From: Ichthyophonus hoferi
Taxonomy: Eukaryota; Opisthokonta; Ichthyosporea; Ichthyophonida; Ichthyophonidae
DNA length: 64,000 nucleotides
Reading direction: 5' to 3'
Assembly (NCBI GenBank): GCA_002751075.1
Contig: NAOQ01000175.1
Span: 32,989-96,988 of the forward strand
Under the pieces are notes generated by a model that made no database searches, was not told where the DNA came from, and saw nothing but the letters and a program-made list of their open reading frames with translations. A program made the position numbers and the translations under genes. Positions 13,801 to 25,144 of this stretch are shown piece after piece. Position 1 is the first letter of the stretch. Each line of letters begins with the position of its first letter.

Positions 13801-15816
13801 TTTACTGTTCTCTTTATGTGTTGCCCAATGGGTTTGCATAATATATTTATTATACACGTATTTTGATTGCATGCACATTTCATCCATTTATATATTGAAT
13901 ATAATTTATTTCTGACTACTTCATTGTCTATTGATACTTGTAAATAAAATACAACCAACTTCATGCAGTCCTATAAAAACAAGTCATTGACTAGAAAAGA
14001 TGATACGATAGAAAATATGTTTTTTATGATTGCTTATTTAATTATTTATACATATATTGTTTTATGTTTACCTATATATACTATATATATCTTTCTTGAT
14101 ATAAACATGCATACGTTCATTCAGCAATTCATTTGTGTATTTCTCTATGTACACATGGACTCTTATGACTATATATACTTATATATACTGTATATATCTT
14201 TATTTATATGCATGATATATAGAGGTCCATTGGAATATCTATTTAAGTCAGTGTTCCTTAAAATATTCTCTACTTCATCTCCACTGACACACCTTCCTCT
14301 CATTTTTTTATGTTATTCTTAACTTTCTCTTATATAATATGCCACTTGTCCTCTCCATAACTAGTGGTAACCATCTCTACTCTAAGGGCAATGAGTATAA
14401 TCTATTCAAACATTATACCTCAAGAAACATATATGTTTACAGGCAAAGAAGGCCGGAGGTGGCTGATAGAACATACACAGACACAACAGGAATCAGAGCC
14501 AACATGTAGGCCACATATGACCTCTTGGGTATGAGACTGTCACTCTTAATATTGCCCATACTGCCCTTTCTTAGTTTCAATGCATCAAAAACTGTACTTT
14601 ATATCCATAGAAATAGAAATGCACATTTGGTATAATGTTTTATTTCTGTCGATAAATATTTAATACTGTGTTTATATTGGTAATAAGCATATAATACCTC
14701 ATTTCTGGTGATAACCATTCTGTACTGAATTCGTTTTGTCAATAATTACATAATGCCTCACTTCTATGGGCAATAAATATATGTACCTAATACCTTATTC
14801 ATATTAGTAATAGGCATCTTGTTGTACTATTTGATGAAACAAATATCAAACTAAAATCAAGAAGAGCTTTTCAATCCTTACAAGTAATTAGTTTCAGAAT
14901 TGGTGGTGAAATAGTCGGTGAAATAAACTGATGCTATGACAATAATGAGACAGGCACTAACAGGAGTCATAAGGGATATGACTGCCTTAGCACCATACTT
15001 TGCATCGTCCATAGTGTCATTATCTATATCAGACTGGTGTGAAATGGAGTATGGGCCTACAATTTGATCGTTTTCCTATAAAAGAATAAATATATTATTG
15101 GTTTATGTCCATATACATAGGCTTGTGTGTCTGTACATATGTAATTAGACCGTATATTTATATTTGAATGTAATTTCTGTTTAGTATTGCATACCTTTGC
15201 TGTGCTATATATGGATGTATTTTTAAATGTATCATCCTATATGTGATTATACTAAATTCCATTGTTTTGCTTAATACCGTCGCACATCTAATCCCAATTT
15301 ACAGTCAATGCCCTCTGTATTCTTTGGTTGCTACACATGTACATACCCATTAATACTTACATTATGGCATAAAAAATAAGTTAAATTTAATAATCATTTT
15401 TTCTTAACTCCTTCAAGCATCTTCTCAAAATGTCCCGCTTTAACAAGAACCTATAACCTCTAACAGACGTTTATAAGCCCTAATATAGTACACATATTGG
15501 CATTCTCATATCATCTCTCCTTCCTAATCCCTATACAGCCAGTGAAATTTACTAGTATTTATTTCTGTATTGTTTTAGAAAATCATGACTAGATGTAGCC
15601 AAGAGCATATATGATAAGGCTTACATAAATATATGGGTGTTTATTTTGGTTTAATAATGAAGTGAAAATAAAATATGAGAATGATAATAAGCAAAGAATG
15701 GAAAGAAAAACAAATATAGAAAGAGAATGTGTAAAAAATAAAATACTTACATAAAATGTATGCACACTATTATTTGTCAGGTTGACCAAAGGGATGTCAT
15801 CTTGCTCATCACCCAT
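6545..15816 (-). CDS. PSEN: Presenilin, catalytic subunit of gamma-secretase
   Basis: A nine-pass membrane aspartyl protease that cleaves Notch and other type I membrane stubs within the bilayer. Thirteen exons join in consistent phase to 429 aa: 15816-15751, 15075-14882, 13768-13686, 12641-12580, 11998-11931, 11193-11043, 10424-10355, 9269-9171, 8711-8613, 7758-7627, 7249-7213, 7073-7001, 6700-6545. TM1 follows KYGAKAVISLMTPV (human KYGAKHVIMLFVPV). The first catalytic Asp is D232 in VIAVYD, split by an intron. The second is D349 in KLGLGDFIFYS. The PALP motif is at 395-398 and the protein ends NLLYI like human HQFYI. The TM6-TM7 loop (about 266-342, DE/N-rich, containing TPPLTP) is shorter than in vertebrates. 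The start codon sits in a good context (ACCATGG). All motifs needed for activity are present. The gene diverges from RWDD3 across 1.1 kb. Confidence 0.97.
10797..10831. repeat. (TA)n microsatellite in presenilin intron 6
   Basis: About 17 perfect TA dinucleotides between presenilin exons 6 and 7. Shorter TA runs occur in nearly every intron of the window. Confidence 0.9.
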
Positions 15817-16947
15817 GGTTACTATTACTATTATTGCTACTGCTACTATTAAATTACAACTATTATTGTCAATAACCTTATTCCTATTATTAGTACTATT
15901 ATTATTCTTATTATTATGTCTACTACTATAGAGGTTATCAAAAATTAAAAGGAAAAAAATCATCTAAGGGACAATGTACAACACAATTTTACAGTATCAT
16001 GGTGTAGTTTACATACTAGTGCGATATTATTGCCATAATGTTAGTGTTTATTTATCAAATATCACAATATGAATATGCAGCATTTATTGGTGGATAGCAT
16101 CTATTTGGCTTGCTCTCCGGATAAATCTTATTCTGGAATGTGGTATCCTATCCTATCTAACATTATAGTAATATGTCAAATAGCTAAAATAGAATAATAA
16201 TTAAAATATAAAGTGTCGTTGATTAATTACTTGACTGTGAGTTTTTTAGGCACAAAAAATAAAAATAAAGGTTTTCTTTCATGAAATAGCTATATTTTGC
16301 TATTATATGTTAATACTGAGGTGATAAAATTTAACTATTGACATTGTATTGCAATTGAACGTTATTAATATCCCCCAATGATATACTACATTTAATGTTT
16401 AATAGAATTAATCGCCAGAAAAAGATGATCCATAATTAATTGACAAGATAAGAATTGATTGGATTCGCAAAGAATAGTAATCGATAAAACGAATCAAGTG
16501 AGAAGGTATTATGCACCCTCTCCCACTTAAAAAAGGAAAATAAAAAAATGATAGCAAGCATTCATTTATAATGTGGACACGGTAGGTCCCAATATAATGT
16601 TACTGGTATAAATAGTATAAATATTGTATTGGGTACGAACATTGCCTATCTGGGTTATAGTTATAAAGACAGAATATGGGGCACAGGGAAAGGGCCAAGG
16701 ATACACTATCATACAGGTCATAAACTACAGTTGAGAAAACTTTAAAGTGCCTTTCTGTTTAACATACTCCTTTATTTAGGCCCATGTAAAACAATGTTCA
16801 ATCCACTTTCAAGTTAACACTTTGACGTAGAATGAGTTTGGCTAGTTGGGAGAGCGTCTATTAGTACGAATAAACACTTTACGCCTTTCCTCCCCTTACA
16901 CCATCAGAAAGATAGGTATATTAATAATATGCATCCAGCCACCAGCC
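15817..16947. promoter_or_regulatory. Divergent intergenic region, presenilin / RWDD3
   Basis: 1.1 kb separates the presenilin start codon (minus strand) from the RWDD3 start codon (plus strand), so promoters for both genes should lie here. The part nearest presenilin carries imperfect ATT/ACT triplets (15830-15935) that stay open in the presenilin frame upstream of the ATG but do not look coding. The part nearest RWDD3 holds a tRNA-like A-box fragment. I see no clear TATA-plus-initiator pair. Confidence 0.5.
16837..16858 (+). repeat. tRNA-like A-box fragment upstream of RWDD3
   Basis: TTTGGCTAGTTGGGAGAGCG is a near-perfect tRNA A box (TGGCnnAGTTGG) followed by the D-arm GAGCG. The sequence after it no longer folds as a tRNA. 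It lies about 90 bp upstream of the RWDD3 start codon and may be a SINE relic or part of that promoter. Confidence 0.35.
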
Positions 16948-19900
16948 ATGGAGATAGTGTTAAGTGAAGAGGCAGAGGAGGAATGCCTGGCCCTTTCTTC
17001 TATATATGGGCATTGTTGGAAGAGAAGGAGTGTCGAGACCTTTGAGCTGACTGTCGTAAGTGAAGGGACTTTTGTTTGGAACAATTGCCATAAACCACAG
17101 GGACTTAGTAGGTTTCATTAGCAATAAAGGCTACTTTTATGATGTGAAATATTGTGTAAATGTGCTAGGGTCTTTGAAAAGATATACTATGCACATAGCA
17201 TGCAAAAACCAATAGATGTGAAGGCCTATATAGACAATCCTCTGTGAGTAGGGGCGGAGAATGGAGAAAACAATTGGAAAGGATATAATGTATTATATCA
17301 TTGCCCCTTATACCTGAAGTATCGAGAGGAAGAAGATATCCCCTTTGTTGTCATCTTCATGTTGTCTAAAGACTACCCAGTGAAGGTGTGTATATATATG
17401 TGTGTGCAATTCAAAATTTACCTCTGGTAAGTGACTCTGTTTATATATTAAATATATGCATATATTTTATTCATATTTGTATGTAGGAGATGTTGTTATT
17501 AGAGTATAGGTCTAATAGTACTGTGCTAATCTGTTATTTATTTGTAAGGTATGACTTAAAAAAAATTTGTGCCTCTCTTGGTGCAGGGTCTGATATTTTT
17601 GGATGATTTGAATTCACCTACCCCTCTTTTTTTTTCTTCTACAAACCTTTCCTAATACATTATGCTTATTTACCCACCTCAAGTATAAATATAACAGCCA
17701 ATGGTCCACAGGCTAGTCCTCTATATGAAGTCCACAACGCCCCCTGGTGTAATCCCAACCAAGCAGATCAATTAGACACTGCATTATCTGATATTATTGG
17801 CTGTTCCAATGGAAGGTCGTCTCATCTCTCTCGTTCTTTCCTCTGTTCTTTTTTATTTTTTGTTGTACTTGCGTCTATCCCTATTTCTCTTTTTTAATAA
17901 CTCCTTCTTCCTCCATTTTATGTATAAATCCATATACGTATCATTCACTCTTTTTATTTCTTTTTGAACCTTCTCTCTCTTTTATCTTTTTCCTATCTTT
18001 CTATTGCTCTATTACTACCCATAGCTCTACCTTGTACCGATCAAGAGAGTATTTATCCAACAACATATATCGGATTTGCATTCCTATTAAGATATCAAAA
18101 AAGGATGTGGGACATTGTCAGGCTAGTATGGACATGTGATATATATAGGGGGCTAGATATGTAATGGATATTAACGCAGAATTGACAGGCAGAAGAGGAT
18201 AACTGAGAAATATGGTATGAAAGGAAGAGAGTATTAAATGAAATAAAAAAATAAAGTATGATGGCAGATAAGATAGGGGTGGGTGTACAGAGGGTGGTCT
18301 CTTAAAACAGGATTGACCATATGATAATTACAATAAGATAATTATTATAACCGCTATAAATAGAATAATTACTCTAGATTATAGGATAATTCCTCTAAGG
18401 CCATATGTAGCCAACTAACTAATAGCTCCCTTAGTACAGGGCTATCATGTTTGAGTGCATACAATGTGTGCTTGACCACGTGACATCTATGCCTCTACCA
18501 CCTTGTCTACCAGTGCCCAGTGTATTGTCCAAAGACCCTGTATCCCAATCACATAATAACCGAATCATAGCGGACCATAGCCCTCAAGGTAGCATGAATA
18601 CCTGTGAGGACCAATCGGAATGGCTGGTTCGTAATTTATATTCCTATATGTACATCTCTCCTACCCTTGTCCCGTTCAATAGGCTTTCATGTTATATAAT
18701 TATATAGGCCACTCTTCTTTAGGCATTAGTTAATTAATCTACGCGTAGGTCTTACACCATGTTTCCTGTATTACTCGACTATACCTTAATATACTCGTTG
18801 TCCCTCTTTCCTTCCACTCCGTACACCATACCATCCATATTACCTATTGTTTTTATGTTTTTGGTTTGCTTGCCTCGTCTTCCTTTATATTTTCCATTTA
18901 TGAAAATATGGGTTTGCACTGCTATTGTAAATAAAATATGAGTTATTTAATTTAGAAATAGCAATCGACAAACCCTTCTGTATTGAAATACTTTGTTAGC
19001 ACATCTAAGGTGTATTTAAAAGCAATATATTTACCTGTCCTGTTATTAGATTCCTTGTGCTTTTATAAATAGGAATAGAGAAAGTTATGTGAATTACTAA
19101 ATAAACGTTATGTAGGTATCATTGTACCATTATAATTACTATCGTTAGTATCATTATACCATTATAATTATTATCATTTACTATTATGATTGGTATCATT
19201 GCCCACTATCATTAGTATCATTTACTATTATAATTAGTATTATTTATTATTTTAATTAGTATAGTTAGTATTATTTACCTTTATAATTAGTATTATTTAC
19301 CATTATAATTAGTATAATTTACCATTATAATTGGTATCATTTACCATTAAAATTAATAGTTAGTATCATTTACCACTATCATTGATGTCATTTCTGATTA
19401 TAATTAATAACATTTTCTATTCTAATTAGTATCATTTTGAATTATAACTAGTATAAATCAATTCCTTTTTATTCCTATTTTTTTTAGCGATTGAAAATCA
19501 ACCTGATATTAACTAAGTACTTGAATGCACGTTTTGTTATTGTGACACTCTTCTTATGTTGTAATAAACTTTCTTTTCTCGGGCATGTGATAGGTTGATC
19601 TATATCAACTAGACCACATGAATGATCGACCAGGCTATACTAAGAAACTGGTTGAGTTCGCTTGTGGGGCAGGGTTAGTGGGCAGACTGCTGTTCTATCG
19701 TCACTATATATTTGTATTACTAGCTGGACCAGTGCGGTAAGTTAGCAGGTGGGCGTGTCTTGATTCATGGTGGCAGGGAATAGTATATTACAGAGGAGAT
19801 GATAGCTATCCTTGGCATACCCTCCCGATTATTGTATATATTTTCTTGTTGTTGCTTTGTTATTTTTGGACCCAATCGACCTTGTTCTTATTACGATTTT

Positions 19901-20712
19901 ATTCTCACCTATCATATATATATATGCATATTATTATTAATTAACGGTATATATATTGAATATTATAAACATTATCAACAGATCGTTGTATTACATATCA
20001 CAAGTATGCTGTACTATAATCTTACATGCATGTGTCATCAGACAACTAAGTGAATGGCGACGGCTAATGCATACTAGGAATGTGGATGTGGCTAGAGCAA
20101 GTGGGAAGCCATGTAGAGAGCGCAAGATGAAACAGGTAAGTTATGAGAAAGAGTAAGGTATATGCTGTTTTATTTTACTGAATTTTAATCTCCAATAGAA
20201 AGGATTCATTATTTTTATACTAGTTACTTATGTAGTCATGATATATGCTGAATGGATCGGTTCAAGTATTGATGGGATTACCAACAAGGAATATAAGTAA
20301 AAATAAATAGACTATATCAGAAGGAAAGAAAGAAAAAATATTACTTCATATGATTGGAGTTACTCACTACTGTCTATTACAATTTGTGTCATTAATTATT
20401 TGAACTATAGCATATATATATATGCATATAAGTAAGTGACTGTAGTTATGTTTTAGACCCTATATAGGCTGGACTTAATACAATGAAATATAATTTGAGT
20501 CATTATCTATCTAATCGATGATTGTGACTTTGGATGGAGGATAATATAATGCTTATTTACCCTTCTTTTCCCAGCTCTGTTCGGCTAAGTATATGGGAAC
20601 AGGTTATTCCGATTTCAAGGTTCACGACTGTGGCACCTTGCAACAGATTCATGAGTTCTTAGCACGGTGTGGAATGGGTCATTGGTTGCAAGATCTAGGA
20701 ATAAATAAATAA
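16948..20712 (+). CDS. RWDD3: RWD domain-containing protein 3 (RSUME-like)
   Basis: In vertebrates RWDD3/RSUME binds UBC9 and promotes SUMO conjugation. Seven exons join in phase to 299 aa (human 267): 16948-17055, 17260-17385, 17712-17815, 18440-18626, 19594-19736, 20042-20135, 20575-20712. The N-terminal RWD fold shows EEAEEECLALSSIYG at the start, IPFVVIFMLSKDYPVK with the RWD YP turn at about 75-76, and SPLYEVHNAPW. The C-terminal half is diagnostic: DLYQLDHMNDR (human LLHLDHMRAK), VGRLLFY (human TGRLMFM), and NVDVARASGKPCRERKM (human KVDVDSSGKKCKEKM). The exon 2 acceptor at 17259 has a poor pyrimidine tract, so that boundary is the weakest. Two stronger-looking donors inside exon 4 are out of phase; CTG|GTTCGT at 18626 keeps both phase and homology. 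Confidence 0.9.
19115..19450. repeat. Degenerate ATTAGTATCATTTACCATTATA minisatellite
   Basis: About 335 bp in the fourth RWDD3 intron consist of diverged copies of a roughly 20-bp unit built from ATTA/TATTA, GTATCATT and TACCATTATAA blocks. Copies vary in length and sequence, which suggests an old array. Confidence 0.8.
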
Positions 20713-22252
20713 TTATAGTCGGATGTCATGCCTGTACTATTGCTATTGCTTCAGAGTAGTCTTAGTCCTACGAGAAGTGTTAGATAATAATGTAAATATT
20801 AATAGTCAACATGATTGTGACTCCATAGAAGAAAGGAGCGGAGATTGGTTTTATTTCTGAAAAAACCACCCATTAATGACGGTAATTGTTTTGACTGCCA
20901 TAGTTACCGAGCGACTATTCGAATTTTATGTCTAGACGACCTATATTATTATAATATTTTGAATGCAGAGTGAATGGAGAGTTAAGGTAAAGGGTAGATG
21001 GGATCCTTAGTTTAAAGATAGTGATTATGGTGCAAGCCAGGCCTGGGGGTATATGGCTAAGAAAATATTATATTACATACTACACACTACTATTATTAAA
21101 TTGGTTAGTCAAGGCTGGTACCTGGCTAACATGTGGTCATTAATACTCACGTATCACGTTGTCATATAATAATACTATGGTGTTGCAAAAACAATTATGT
21201 AATTAGAAACTGTCATACTTTTGCATTGCTTTATATTGAACGATTTCCTTAACTATCTCATTATGTATATTACTATGCTACAATCTATTAGTGTATTTAT
21301 TTACGTTATATGATATGCTGTGACTCTACCTTATGGTATGACCAGTTACACACTACTATAAAAATGCGAGTACCTTATTTCGGAAAGGTCATCTATATAT
21401 ATATATGCTATGAATTAAAAGGGTTTATGGACTATTGTCATTACAAGTGTATACGGTGCATATAGGATATATAGTGTACATAGGAATAGCGTGCAAGAGA
21501 CACCAGTATTATGTAAATTGTATCATATAACTATTTTCTGCAAATCATTATTAACTACGTTTCCGTGGTATGCTTATGGGGTATAGGCAAGTATAGCATA
21601 TACGATGACATATTACCTCATGTCAGAAAGAACAACTAGCAATAATATGAACTATTGCGCTAAAGGATATGATTAATATACATGTGCAATATAATATAAT
21701 ATATATACATAATATTTAGTGCACCAGTGCTCCACTAAACATTGGTCATAGGTAGCAGTTATCTAGGGCATGTTGTAAGGCCTAGTAAGTATCTACCTAC
21801 TGTCACATTTCATTTCTTAATTCTTCAATACCACTTAAACGGGATTGCCTAAAGGTATATACATAGATTTACACACATAAATACATACTTATTACCTATA
21901 AACAAACATATATATATATATATGCGTGTGTGTGTGAATAGTATGGACGTGTAAATACTCTCCCATGTACATAGTCATACGCATGTCTAGTTTAGCTCCA
22001 AAAACCTCCTTGGAATGATAGAGAATAACCATCATTAATACTATGCTTGATATTACATAGTACATCCATAAAAAACTATATTTATGATGTCGCCAGTTAG
22101 AAGGACTAGTTAAAATTAAGTGCATTAACAGGGTTTTGAGAAGGTCTTAGCCTAGGTTTTAATTTGATTTAAAGCGATTCAAATATGATCGGTTTAAAAT
22201 AGATGCGGCCCAACGGCTTTCTATGCCTCTATGCAATTAACTATTATACATA
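20713..22252. other. Intergenic between convergent 3' ends
   Basis: 1.5 kb between the stop of RWDD3 (plus) and the stop of the WD40 gene (minus). It is AT-rich with short TA runs (21397-21407, 21908-21924). I see no exon, RNA gene or transposon end. Confidence 0.6.
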
Positions 22253-24885
22253 CTAAACCAGCTCCCATTTTCTAAGGGTCCCATCTAAGCCAGCACTAAC
22301 AATCCTCCTGCCCCCATCAGTCACCTGGACTGACTCGACTGTGTCAAAGTGGCCACTATACTCCTTTACACACTTGTGCTCATCCTCTATATCCCATACA
22401 CGTACAATGCCATCCCTTGACCCCGTGATGAGTTGGGATCCATAGACTGCTACAGCTCTAACCCAATCCTTATGGCGGTAGGTCCGGATGGCTTTACGTT
22501 GTTGAATATCCCATTGTTTGACTGTATTGTCGGCGGATCCAGAGTAGAGAAATCCTAGAAGAAGAGGGGGAGATAGGCAAGTGAATGAGTGAGAAAGAGA
22601 GAAAGAAAGAGATAGAGAGAGAGAATACATCTTGACCAGTCAGGAGTTATAGCTTAATATTAACAGTTTACACAACAGAAATGAAAGATCTAAGTAATAT
22701 ATATGTGTAACTAACCCATATATAGTTTGTAAATATTGTCATCTATATATAAGTTATTCTTTGACAACTATTGGCCAGTTATTTACAGCACAAAAGTTCA
22801 GGTTATTATTCCATTGGATGACGTTCATACTTCATACTTATACACCTAAAGCAATACACAAGAGCCCCATTCCCTAACTAACTGGTTAAAAATCAGGCAG
22901 AAAGAAAGCTTGAAATGGATGTATATACACCTTGTTTGGTAGTGGGTCTTTCATCTCTTTTGAACCTTTTAATCCTTCACCTTCATTTATAATCAATCTT
23001 ATTTCTCCCTCTCTCTATTAGGTCTATCTCCCAATACAATCTTGAGCCACAAGCCTACCTTCTTCCAGGCACAAGGCATACACACTAGTATCGTGGCCCT
23101 CTAATGTGTACAATAGAGAGCCAGTATTGCAGTCAAAGGCACGTACACGCCCATCCGAACAGGCAGTATATACTTCTACACCTTCCTCATCTACACAAAT
23201 AGCTTCCACACCTCGTCTATGATCTTTGCCAATGGTCTTCAAGAATATCTCTAGTTAGTATATGGATAGGCATCATGGGGATGTAAAAAAGGATGATTGT
23301 GGAATATAAGATAGATTGAGTATATAGTGTATATAGGATATATAGGGTATATAAAATATATAAGATACATATAATATACAAATATATGATATATGTACAT
23401 TACTACTAATGCTCTAACCACAATATTAGTACCCCTATCTCTCTTTCTCCTTCACTTTCCCTCCCACAACTGGACCCTCGGCCTGTCATATGGTTATATG
23501 ATAACAACAAAGAGAAAAAGAAAACGAGAAATAGACAAAGCAAAAAGAAAAGCCAGCAGTATATATATAATCCTCATCTATACCGTACCCTTATAAGACT
23601 ACCAGTATTCAGGTCCCACATTCTCAGGGTCCTGTCCATTCCTCCACTGTAAAGGGTAGACCCGCTAATAGCTAGACATTTGACATAGTCTGTATGACCT
23701 GTCAGAGTACGTACTAACGTGCGGTCAGATATGTTCCATACGTGAATGTTTTTATCCCAAGAGCCTGAAATAAGGTAGTCTCCTGCAAGTAAAACTGCAG
23801 AAACAGGGCCTTTATGGCCCGAAAAGATGGTGGCTTGTTTACCTGAGCTCACATTTATAGCTCGGATATGGTTACCAGCCTCACCAATATAGGCTATGTC
23901 AGTAGGGCACACCTGGGGTTATAACGGAAAGGTGTGATTAGTTAATATAAGAACGGAATGAGATATCGTATATCTTCTTTCCTCACCTCCTTACCATGCA
24001 GTAATATCATGCACGATTAAAAAAATATGTAGGGATAATATTTTAGATTGGTTATGGCTAGCACTTCGGAAGTAAGTTGCTGAGAAAAATACAGGTAGAC
24101 ACTGGTTAAGTATCCTATTCAAAACAAAAGAGCAAAAATAAAATAAAATGCTCAAAAAAACAACACAGCAAGGGCGGGAACAAGTCCATTTCTGCTACAT
24201 AAGCCAAAATTATATATATATATATACAGATATGCAAGTGTAGGCAGGTAGGATATGTAACCATATAGAAATGCGTGTAGATGTATTTGTATGGGGTGAT
24301 ATATAGAAGAACTGACGGAAGAATAAAGTATTTTTTTATACTGCCTTCAAAAAGAAAAATAAAAATAAAACACAAAAACTACCCCACAACCTTCCCTTTT
24401 CATCAAGTCCTATCAACATACCCTGACCACTCTCACAGTCAGGTGTCCACACCCCTTTAGCCTTTAGTAGTTTCCCTCCATCTATCTTTCATATACACAC
24501 AATGACACCCTAATCACTTATGCTGTCTCACCTGCATAGCAAGGGCTTTGCAAGGCAACTTTACTGCTTCACCTCGGTCATAATTAACACTGTCATTGAT
24601 TTCTTGTTGCCTCTTTAAATCAGCATCACTTTGGAAGAAATAACCTCTGTTGTCTTTAATGTGTGGTCCTTTTTCCTCACTCTTTTCTTGAGTATTTTCA
24701 GTTTCTCCTTTTTGCCTTCCAGGAATATTTATGTTAGAGAGTGATATCCCTTGTGCTTCAAATTGCTCAATGGCATCATCTATTGCTTGCTCCCGTTCCA
24801 TGTCAAAGGTAGCGATGTTTTCTTCAACAGCTGCGTCAAAAGTTTCTTGTGAGATGTGTTTGATGACGCTCTTCTTTGATGCCAT
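22253..24885 (-). CDS. ARMC6-type N-terminal module fused to WD40 propeller
   Basis: Four exons join in phase to 389 aa: 24885-24532, 23912-23589, 23248-23059, 22554-22253. Exon 1 (118 aa) begins MASKKSV and at 11-52 reads [27 protein letters not shown], very close to human ARMC6 ([27 protein letters not shown]). Residues 53-118 are charged and unrecognised. From 119 on, the other three exons encode about seven WD40 blades, with [47 protein letters not shown] and a closing [11 protein letters not shown]. No armadillo repeats follow. Junctions use ATGCAG|GTGAGA and CCCCAG|GTG (phase 0), AGG|GTACGG (phase 0), and GAAG|GTAGGC with TTCTAG|GA (phase 1). WD40 propellers are binding scaffolds, so no enzymatic role is implied. 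Alternatively exon 1 could belong to an ARMC6 gene with exons elsewhere, but none are visible. Confidence 0.85.
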
Positions 24886-25025
24886 GTTGATGTTTGATGA
24901 GTACTCTCTCTACCTTTTATCTCTTTATTGTTACCACAATTATACTGGTAACAGTTGTGTTGTGCTTATTACTACCTCCGTGTCAGTGAAGGACTGGATC
25001 TAAATAGTATTACACGTTGAACTGT

Positions 25026-25144
25026 GATTAAAGGTTGAACGCTATGATTAATTGGCGATTAAATGTCGATCTTAAGCAGTAATCTGCGAATAAATATTGA
25101 TTAAAGCGAATAATAGGTGATTAAAGCAAACAATGGACGATTAA
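25026..25144 (+). promoter_or_regulatory. Phased GATTAA motif cluster upstream of WD40 gene
   Basis: GATTAA occurs at 25026, 25046, 25057, 25099, 25119 and 25139, all in the same orientation. Spacings are 20, 11, 42, 20 and 20 bp, close to 2, 1, 4, 2 and 2 helical turns. The last three copies are followed by AGC. The block lies 141-260 bp upstream of the ATG at 24885. ATTA is the homeodomain core. The sequences between copies are only loosely similar, so this may be an old tandem repeat or a binding-site array. Confidence 0.5.
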
